Assembly (NCBI GenBank): GCA_003241595.1 | Contig: QFOU01000075.1 | Location: forward strand, 1-5,063 | Reading direction: 5' to 3' | Length of the DNA stretch: 5,063 nucleotides | Source of the DNA: Pseudomonas fluorescens | GTDB taxonomy: Bacteria; Pseudomonadota; Alphaproteobacteria; UBA2136; UBA6156 | Shown: positions 1-5,063 of the stretch, one piece after another | Position numbering within the stretch: the stretch's first letter is position 1 | Layout: each line of letters starts with the position of its first letter | Made by a program: the position numbers and the translations under genes | Notes under the pieces: model-generated | Database searches by the model: none | The model's input: the letters and a program-made list of their open reading frames with translations, nothing else | Told to the model about the DNA's origin: nothing

Positions 1-1629
1 GATATTGCAGGCGGAGTTGTGCGGGCACAGGGACTTGCGTCGGAAGAGGCGGTGACGATGGATGTAGAAGCGACGGGCATTGATCTGGATAAGGTTTCTG
101 ATGGAAATATGAGCGGTGTGTTGAACGCGCGTGGCTCAGTCCGCGGGCGACCGGATGCGCCGGTAGTGACGATGAGCACGGACATGAGCACGACCTATGG
201 CATGTACCCCCTGAATGTGGATGCGAACGGTACGTGGCGTGGCAACACGCTGGCAGTGACTGCCGTTGGGCGTTCACGCGAGGCCAGCGCAACGGCTGAT
301 GTGACGCTGGGGGGGAGTTTGAGCTTGTGGCCGTTTGCGGCAAATATCGGGCCGGAGAGTGCCGTGCGTGGAAACATTGTAGCGAATGTACCTCTTGCGA
401 TGTTCAACCCGCTGCTGTGGGCGAGCCGCATGCAGGTGGATGGTACCCTGAGCGGCAGTGCTGCGGTACGCGGTACTTTGGGGGCTCCGGATGTGGGAGG
501 TCGGTTTACGCTGAAAGACGGGTCTTACAGTCTGGCGAGTGCGGGTATTTGCTTGCAGGGTGTGAATGCCGAGATCGTGGGCGCGCGTGACCGTATCATG
601 GTGGAAAGCCTGACCAGCACCGATGCGGCCGGTGGCACCCTGAATGCCAAGGGGAGTATCGGTTTGCAGGGCGACATGCCGGTGCAGGCGGATGCGAACC
701 TTGCGCACTTCCAGTTGTTCTGTGGCGGTTTGGCGACCGGAACCGTGGATGGCAGTGTGGGAGTCAAAGGCATTGCGGTGAACCACCTTGTGAACGGTAA
801 TCTGACCATCGGGCCGTTGCAGGTGCAGTTACCCGGACGGAGCGGGCGCAGCGATATTCCCGAAGTGGAGACCGTGCGTATTCGCGACACCAATGGCAAG
901 AGCGAGGGGCCTGCCACCATCACGCGTCTTGATGTGACGCTGGATGCCCCCCAGCGCATCTATGTGCGCGGGCGGGGTATGGATGCGGAATTTGGTGGGA
1001 ATATCCATGTGGGGGGCACGGCCAGTGCGCCACAGCTCAATGGTAAGCTCACCGCTTTGCGCGGGACGTTCACGTTGTTGGACCGCAGTTTGAAATTGAC
1101 CGATTCGGTCATCAGTTTTGAAGGGCCGGTTCCGCCTTCGCCCTATCTTGACGTGAAAGCGACCACACGCGCACAGAGCACCGATATTTCACTGGCTGTG
1201 ACCGGCAATGCCTTGAAGCCGAAGATCGTCCTGAGCTCGGACCCCGCCTTGCCGCAGGACGAAGTGCTGGCGCTGCTGTTGTTCGGGCGCAAGCTTTCCA
1301 ATATCTCGGCCTTTGAAGCCTTGAAGCTGGCGCAGGCGACACGCGTGCTGGCCGGTTTGGACAGCGGCGGGCCGACCCTGCTTGACCGTGCGCGCAATAC
1401 CCTCGGTGTGGATACCCTTGATATCGGTGGTGGCGAGGGGAATGATGTGACCGTGACGACGGGTAAATACCTGACCGACGATGTGTTCCTAAGTATCAGC
1501 CAAGGCACCGAGCCGGAAGATCGCGAGATCAAGACCGAGATCGAGTTGACGCCGAGTATTACTGGAAACACCAAGATCGATGGAGTGGGGAACCAGAGTG
1601 TGGGTATAGAATGGAAGCACGATTACTAG
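1..1629 (+). CDS. tamB: TamB-family translocation and assembly module protein, C-terminal part (5' end outside window)
   Basis: This is the C-terminal 542 residues of a TamB/DUF490 protein. In this family TamB is anchored in the inner membrane and spans the periplasm as a long beta-rich groove. It works with the Omp85 protein TamA in outer-membrane protein assembly and is implicated in phospholipid transport. The frame is open from base 1 with no start signal, so the gene continues to the left; the GTG at 19 is internal. Most of the fragment is repetitive Gly/Asp/Val-rich beta-strand sequence (for example GTLSGSAAVRGTLGAPDVGG). The diagnostic C-terminal domain follows: DVTLDAP and the VRGRGMDAEFGG segment at about visible residues 311-333, LPQDEVLALLLFGR at 417-430, GKYLTDDVFLSISQG at 488-502, and a final VGIEWKHDY with a terminal aromatic. 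The stop is TAG at 1627-1629. Two cysteines (visible residues 184 and 241) are uncommon for such a domain. A tamA partner would be expected upstream, outside the window. The family call is firm; the organism-level inference is weaker. Confidence -1.
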   Translation, partial: DIAGGVVRAQGLASEEAVTMDVEATGIDLDKVSDGNMSGVLNARGSVRGRPDAPVVTMSTDMSTTYGMYPLNVDANGTWRGNTLAVTAVGRSREASATADVTLGGSLSLWPFAANIGPESAVRGNIVANVPLAMFNPLLWASRMQVDGTLSGSAAVRGTLGAPDVGGRFTLKDGSYSLASAGICLQGVNAEIVGARDRIMVESLTSTDAAGGTLNAKGSIGLQGDMPVQADANLAHFQLFCGGLATGTVDGSVGVKGIAVNHLVNGNLTIGPLQVQLPGRSGRSDIPEVETVRIRDTNGKSEGPATITRLDVTLDAPQRIYVRGRGMDAEFGGNIHVGGTASAPQLNGKLTALRGTFTLLDRSLKLTDSVISFEGPVPPSPYLDVKATTRAQSTDISLAVTGNALKPKIVLSSDPALPQDEVLALLLFGRKLSNISAFEALKLAQATRVLAGLDSGGPTLLDRARNTLGVDTLDIGGGEGNDVTVTTGKYLTDDVFLSISQGTEPEDREIKTEIELTPSITGNTKIDGVGNQSVGIEWKHDY

Positions 1630-1642
1630 TCTTCGTGGTGAG

Positions 1643-1712
1643 GCAGGGGCTAAAACCTTCCCCCAGTATGCTTCGTCTCATCGTATCGGGATGAAGGTTT
1701 GTAGCCGCCTGC
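1643..1712. repeat. Long imperfect inverted repeat in the tamB/tolC convergent intergenic region
   Basis: The left arm GCAGGGGCTAAAACCTTC (1643-1660) pairs with the right arm GAAGGTTTGTAGCCGCCTGC (1693-1712). All 18 left-arm bases match, with two single-base bulges in the right arm (C at 1702 on the complementary reading, and one G/C at 1707), around a 32-base loop. The octamer GCAGGGGC at 1643-1650 recurs directly at 1713-1720. No T-run follows either arm, so this is not a standard intrinsic terminator. It starts 13 bases after the tamB stop, so it would sit in the tamB 3' untranslated RNA. It could be a transcript-stabilising hairpin, a REP-like or other dispersed palindromic element, or the remnant of a small mobile element. 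One copy cannot distinguish these. Confidence -1.
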
Positions 1713-1749
1713 GCAGGGGCAACAGTGCTAGACAGTCTTGGTTGAACTT

Positions 1750-1771
1750 AAAAAGCCCCCGAAGGGGCTTT
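1750..1771 (-). terminator. Rho-independent terminator of the kinase-HPt-TolC operon
   Basis: Read on the - strand, an 8-bp stem AAAGCCCC / GGGGCTTT closes a TTCG tetraloop (arms 1764-1771 and 1752-1759, loop 1760-1763) and runs straight into a TTTTT tract (1754-1750). It begins 10 bases past the TolC stop codon. On the + strand the same stem is followed by TTTGTGTT, a much poorer U-tract, so it may also stop tamB transcripts, but less efficiently. Stem, stable UUCG loop, U-run and position all agree. Confidence -1.
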
Positions 1772-1781
1772 GTGTTGGAGA

Positions 1782-3104
1782 TTAGCGCCAGCGTTCGAGG
1801 TCGTAATTGGACAGGCTGCGGTTGGCGTAGGCTTGCGCCCATGCGTTGGAGGATGCCAGTTGGTCGCGGCGGGCATCGAGCAGATCGCGGAGTGTGCGGT
1901 TGCCTTGACGCACCTCATCTTCCAGATTGGTGATGACCTTGTCGCTCTCCTTGCGGGCGCGGGTGGATTCTTCGAGGCGTCGTTGGGATTCGGTGACGTT
2001 GCTTTCGGCGTTGATACGGGCGGCTTCGATTTCCAGCTTCAGGTTCTGGTACTCGGCCTCGGTCGCTTTTTTGGCGGCACGGGCTGCAGAGGTTTGGCCA
2101 GCGACCACGCCGTGGTCGACAAAGGTGTAGCCGAGATTGAGTGTCATTTGCGCCTGCGAGGCGTCGCTCTCGCGGTTGGAGCCGGCGAAGGCGTTGTGTG
2201 AGGCACGGCCGCGCAGATCGAGCGTGGGCCAGTAGCCGGCTTCGTTCTGTTGCACATTACCACCGGCTTCTTCGATCTTATGCTGGGCGGCGACCAACAG
2301 AGGGTGCGGCATGTTACTGGGAGTGGTGTTGGCTTCGGTGCCATCGCCCGGGGCTTCGACCGTGGTTGCGGCTTCGCCGACATCCCGCAGGTAGGCGGAT
2401 TGGGCATTGCCGAGTGCGGCGACACGCTCGGACTGCACGGCACGGGCGGTGGCGAGGCGCGCCTCGGCTTCCGCCACTTCGGTTTTGGTGGATTCGCCGT
2501 GTTGGAGGCGGCCGTGAACCTCGGTCACGATCTTTTCCAGCTGGCTGACGTTGTCGGCATTATTACGCACGAGTTCTTGTGCCAGCCACAGGTTGATATG
2601 CGCTTGGGCGGCGACATAACGGCGCAGGCGTTGTTGCCATGCGACGTTCTCGATGCGCCCGGACAGTTGCTCTTCCGCGCTTTTGACGGCGCCCTTGCGA
2701 CGGCCGCCATCCACCAACGGTTGGTTGAAACTGAGGCCGAGGCTACCGACGCCGGCGGTACCGGTCTGGTTATTCCCCAGCGTATCTTCTTCATCGTAGG
2801 CTTGGAGGCCGAGTTCGGCATCTCCGCTGAGCGTGAACCAACGTGATGCTTTGGCTGATTTCAGATTGCCGCGAGCTTGTTCCCGCTGGGCTTCCGTGAC
2901 TTCGATCTGCGGGTGGCGGGCGGCGATGGAGAGTGATTGCTCCAGCGTGCGGGCTTGGGAATTGAGGGCATCGAAGGGGATGGTGTCGCCGGTATCGAGG
3001 ACGCTTGCCACCGAGGTGGTGAGCTGAGTGTCGAGCGTATCCTCGGCCCATGTGGCGGGTGCGAGAATGAGAACGGTGAAGAGCGAAGGGAGGAGGAGGC
3101 GCAT
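1782..3104 (-). CDS. TolC-family outer-membrane efflux / type I secretion channel protein
   Basis: A 440-residue protein of the TolC/OEP family. These trimeric outer-membrane barrels with a long periplasmic alpha-helical tunnel export proteins or small molecules together with inner-membrane transporters and adaptor proteins. Start choice: the frame stays open further upstream, but the ATG at 3104 opens a clear Sec signal peptide (Arg2, hydrophobic core LLLPSLFTVLILAP, likely cleavage after Ala20 in ATWA-ED) and lies just after the HPt gene. The two-fold internal repeat of the family is visible. Repeat one has LGLSFNQPLVDGGRRKGAV (about 122-140), then a helical stretch with HGESTKTEVAEAEARL (about 202-217). 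Repeat two has LNLGYTFVDHGVVAG (about 322-336), a charged helix (340-400) and QGNRTLRDLLDARRDQL (400-416), ending YDLERWR. Length is normal. No strong Shine-Dalgarno precedes it (AATAAGAATAAGACC before ATG). It lies 28 bases downstream of the HPt gene and a terminator follows its stop, so it looks like the last gene of the operon. I cannot tell a multidrug from a protein-secretion role, because no ABC, RND or adaptor gene is in view. Confidence -1.
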   Translation of the reverse strand: MRLLLPSLFTVLILAPATWAEDTLDTQLTTSVASVLDTGDTIPFDALNSQARTLEQSLSIAARHPQIEVTEAQREQARGNLKSAKASRWFTLSGDAELGLQAYDEEDTLGNNQTGTAGVGSLGLSFNQPLVDGGRRKGAVKSAEEQLSGRIENVAWQQRLRRYVAAQAHINLWLAQELVRNNADNVSQLEKIVTEVHGRLQHGESTKTEVAEAEARLATARAVQSERVAALGNAQSAYLRDVGEAATTVEAPGDGTEANTTPSNMPHPLLVAAQHKIEEAGGNVQQNEAGYWPTLDLRGRASHNAFAGSNRESDASQAQMTLNLGYTFVDHGVVAGQTSAARAAKKATEAEYQNLKLEIEAARINAESNVTESQRRLEESTRARKESDKVITNLEDEVRQGNRTLRDLLDARRDQLASSNAWAQAYANRSLSNYDLERWR

Positions 3105-3132
3105 GGTCTTATTCTTATTGGGATAGAACGGG

Positions 3133-3498
3133 TTAGTTATGGTTTTTAAGCTGTTGGTTGACGGCCTCCACCGTGGGTTGCACCAGCCCGAGCAGAGATT
3201 CGACATATTGCGGCAGGTAGGGGCTGGGTGGCGTGCTGCGGGCGGCTTGTTCGACCTGATAAGCGACCTCGCCCAGTTGCAGGGCGCCCATCTGGCGGGA
3301 GGAGGATTTGAGGCTGTGGGCGATGGAGCCGACCTGCTGGGCTTCTCCATTTTGTAATGCGGCTGTGATGCCTTGGACTTGGGTGGGGAGGTCTTCCAGA
3401 TAGTAACCCATTAGTTTGGCGGCCCGTGTGGGCGAGGCGGCCCAGAGTTCGGCCATTGGTGTGGGGTCGAGGAGCGGGAGGGAGGCAGGTTCGGCCAT
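3133..3498 (-). CDS. Stand-alone HPt (histidine phosphotransfer) protein
   Basis: A 121-residue, probably cytoplasmic, single-domain phosphotransfer protein. HPt domains form a four-helix bundle that carries a phosphoryl group on histidine between a receiver of a hybrid kinase and the receiver of a response regulator. The defining motif is IAHSLKSSSRQMGA at residues 59-72, with His61 the expected phospho-site and Lys64 the conserved neighbour. The common Gly after LK is Ser here, a known variant. Before it lies an amphipathic region matching helix one of the bundle (about 25-50, RAAKLMGYYLEDLPTQVQGI); after it come helices at about 73-87 and 95-118. The ATG at 3498 is chosen because it has a good ribosome-binding site and gives a typical HPt length. 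Longer in-frame starts would run into the kinase gene. It begins 16 bases after the kinase stop, so the two are almost certainly co-transcribed and functionally paired. Confidence -1.
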   Translation of the reverse strand: MAEPASLPLLDPTPMAELWAASPTRAAKLMGYYLEDLPTQVQGITAALQNGEAQQVGSIAHSLKSSSRQMGALQLGEVAYQVEQAARSTPPSPYLPQYVESLLGLVQPTVEAVNQQLKNHN

Positions 3499-3505
3499 GA
3501 GAGTA

Positions 3506-3511
3506 TCCTTT
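3506..3511 (-). promoter_or_regulatory. Ribosome-binding site of the HPt gene
   Basis: AAAGGA on the - strand, seven bases before the ATG at 3498. It fits entirely within the 16-base gap after the kinase stop codon and settles the HPt start. It is clearly better than the purine-poor leader of the downstream TolC gene. Confidence -1.
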
Positions 3512-3514
3512 GTT

Positions 3515-5063
3515 TTAGTTAAGTACGATGCCGGGTGGCAGGGGAGTGGGTTCGGTCGCGGTCGTGGACTCGGCCTGCACGACCGTTGGTGTGCGGTTGA
3601 GCCAATGGTTGAGGGCGTTGAACAACTGGATGCGATTGACCGGTTTGGTGAGGTAGTCATCCATGCCCACCGCCAGACACTTCTCGCGGTCGCCCTTCAT
3701 GGCGTTGGCAGTGAGCGCGATGATGGGAATGTAGGGCCATTCGCCGGAAGCCTGGCGCTGGCGCACGCGTTCGGTGGCCTGGTAGCCGTCCATCTCCGGC
3801 ATCTGGCAATCCATGAGGATGGCTTCGATGTACGGGTGGTGGGCGAGGACGCGCAGGCATTCCACGCCGTTATCGGCCGTATGGACGGTCGCACCGGTGG
3901 AAGTGAGCAGTTCGGTCATGAACTCGCGGTTGAAGCGGTTGTCTTCCACCAGCAGGATGTTGCGACCTTCCAGATTGCTTGGTTTTTCAGGCGTGGATTG
4001 GGGTAGCCAGCGGCGTACGGCGGTTTCGAGATCGGCGCGGCGCAGCGGTTTTGCTAGGCAGTCGTTCATACCCACGCGGCGGCAGAGTTCAAGCTCCTGT
4101 GTATCGGTGTGGCCGGTGAGGGCGAGGATGGGGAGTTCGGACGGCGTGAAGCGTTCGCGGATATTGCGAGTGGCGGTGCGGCCATCGAGTTCCGGCATTT
4201 CGCAATCCATGAGAATGAGGTCGAAGTGTTCGCCGATGCTGGCGCTATCAGCCACCTTTTTGAGAGCGACGGTGCCGTTGATGGCTTCGTCGACCGTGAA
4301 GCCCATTTCATCGAGCAGCGTGCTGATGTATTCGCGGTTGCTGCGGTTGTCATCGGCCACCAAAACCCGTTTGCCTTTGTAGCTGCCTTTGCCGACCGCG
4401 GCCGTACGTGTGGATTCGTTGGTGGGTGTGCCACTTGCATTGCGGAGGGCTTCGGTGAGGGTTTCGGCCAGGGTGGTGGTGCTGAACGGTTTGGCGAGCA
4501 GGGCACGGAAGCCGAGTTCGGCAAACCGTTTCTGGTAGCCTTGGCTGTCGGGGGTCGACATCATGATCATGGCGGTGTCGTTATAGGCGGGGATCTGGCG
4601 GAGCATTTGCCCGATTTGTTCGCCGTTCTGCATCGGCATGAGGTAGTCGATAAGGAAGAGGTCGTAGGGCGTATTACGGCGCACGGCGGCTTCGGCCATT
4701 TCCTTCGCTTGTTTACCATTGAGCGTACTGCTGGCGTGGAGGCCCAAGTGGTGCAGTTGCTCCTGCATGATAGTGAGGTTGATGGGGAGGTCGTCGATGA
4801 CCAGTACGCGTTTGCCCTCCAGCTCCGGGTAGGTGGTGGTGGATTCGCGTTGAGGGCCAATCGGGAGTGCCATGTGGATGGTGAAGGTTGTGCCCTCGTT
4901 CACCCGGCTTTCCAGGTGAATGGTGCCGCCCATCAGGTTGATCAGCTGGTGGCTGATGGCGAGACCCAGACCTGTACCGCCGTACTTGCGGGTGGTGGAG
5001 GCATCGGCTTGCACGAATTTTTCGAACACGCGTGACTGCATGGCCTCGGGAATGCCGACGCCG
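3515..5063 (-). CDS. Hybrid sensor histidine kinase, C-terminal part: ATPase domain end plus three receiver domains (5' end outside window)
   Basis: The last 515 residues of a large hybrid histidine kinase; the sensor, dimerisation/His-box and N-box parts lie to the right of the window. The frame is open to base 5063, so the ATG at 5041 is internal. Residues below count from that Met. The HATPase end shows GVGIPEA just before it (G1 box), FEKFVQAD at 6-13 (F box) and GGTGLGLAIS at 21-30 (G2 box). Receiver 1 is about 76-200: acidic pair Asp83/Asp84, acceptor Asp132 in LIDYLMP, Ser162, Lys184. Receiver 2 is about 222-346: Asp230/Asp231, Asp279 in MDCEMPELDG, Thr309, Lys331. Receiver 3 is about 358-482: Glu366/Asp367, Asp411 in MDCQMPEMDG, Thr444 in ALTANAM, Lys466. 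All three keep the full residue set needed for phosphorylation. A short Pro/Thr-rich tail ends the protein. BarA-like hybrid kinases usually carry their HPt at this end; here the HPt is the separate next gene. The stimulus and final response regulator cannot be read from the window. Confidence -1.
   Translation of the reverse strand, partial: GVGIPEAMQSRVFEKFVQADASTTRKYGGTGLGLAISHQLINLMGGTIHLESRVNEGTTFTIHMALPIGPQRESTTTYPELEGKRVLVIDDLPINLTIMQEQLHHLGLHASSTLNGKQAKEMAEAAVRRNTPYDLFLIDYLMPMQNGEQIGQMLRQIPAYNDTAMIMMSTPDSQGYQKRFAELGFRALLAKPFSTTTLAETLTEALRNASGTPTNESTRTAAVGKGSYKGKRVLVADDNRSNREYISTLLDEMGFTVDEAINGTVALKKVADSASIGEHFDLILMDCEMPELDGRTATRNIRERFTPSELPILALTGHTDTQELELCRRVGMNDCLAKPLRRADLETAVRRWLPQSTPEKPSNLEGRNILLVEDNRFNREFMTELLTSTGATVHTADNGVECLRVLAHHPYIEAILMDCQMPEMDGYQATERVRQRQASGEWPYIPIIALTANAMKGDREKCLAVGMDDYLTKPVNRIQLFNALNHWLNRTPTVVQAESTTATEPTPLPPGIVLN

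Noticed and set aside
274..959. Several - strand open frames of 78-170 codons inside tamB
   Set aside because: They are shadows of the tamB reading frame: Arg/Thr/Pro/His-rich translations, mutually overlapping, with no start context.
1691..2201. Small + strand open frames starting in the intergenic region and running over the TolC 3' end
   Set aside because: They overlap the terminator and the conserved C-terminal repeat of the TolC-like gene on the other strand. Their translations show no recognisable features.
3105..3350. N-terminal extension of the TolC-like protein to a start at 3350
   Set aside because: The extension overlaps the HPt coding region in another frame and would bury the signal peptide that begins at 3104. 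A secreted outer-membrane protein needs that signal at its N-terminus.
3416..4006. A 196-codon + strand open frame across the HPt/kinase junction
   Set aside because: It is antisense to the HPt start and to receiver 3, both confidently coding. The translation has low-complexity composition and no family signature.
4109..5035. A 308-codon open frame on the + strand opposite the hybrid kinase
   Set aside because: It lies fully antisense to a gene with unmistakable kinase and receiver motifs. Its translation is Gly/Ala/Val/His-rich with no recognisable domain, as expected for the mirror of a GC-rich gene, and no ribosome-binding site stands out.

Overview
The window reads as a piece of a Gram-negative chromosome, most likely from an alphaproteobacterium. 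Three things point that way: an envelope-assembly protein of the TamB family, a TolC-family outer-membrane channel, and a large hybrid histidine kinase, all in GC-rich DNA. The alphaproteobacterial placement is an inference from the style of the TamB C-terminus and is not proven. I see no mobile element, CRISPR array, tRNA or rRNA, and coding density is very high.

Layout. Positions 1-1629 on the + strand hold the C-terminal part of a TamB-like protein whose start lies before the window. Positions 1630-1781 are the only sizeable non-coding stretch (about 150 bases). It holds a long imperfect inverted repeat (1643-1712) and a strong hairpin terminator (1750-1771) that faces the genes on the other strand. 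From 1782 to the right-hand end everything is on the - strand. In transcription order these are a hybrid histidine kinase (3515-5063, N-terminus outside the window), a stand-alone HPt phosphotransfer protein (3133-3498) and a TolC-family outer-membrane protein (1782-3104). The gaps are only 16 and 28 bases, so the three look like one operon ending at the hairpin. It converges on tamB.

How the genes may work together. The kinase carries the end of its ATP-binding domain followed by three tandem receiver domains, each with its key acidic, phospho-acceptor, Ser/Thr and Lys residues. The small HPt protein has the expected phospho-histidine motif and is the obvious next relay partner. The final response regulator is not in the window. 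The channel gene at the end of the operon suggests a link between this phosphorelay and export across the outer membrane. That link rests on gene order alone. TamB is also an outer-membrane biogenesis factor, but it is on the opposite strand and its proximity may be coincidental.

Overall these are recognisable families. The points most worth a second look are the relay-plus-channel gene order, the triple receiver with a divergent first domain, and the intergenic inverted repeat.
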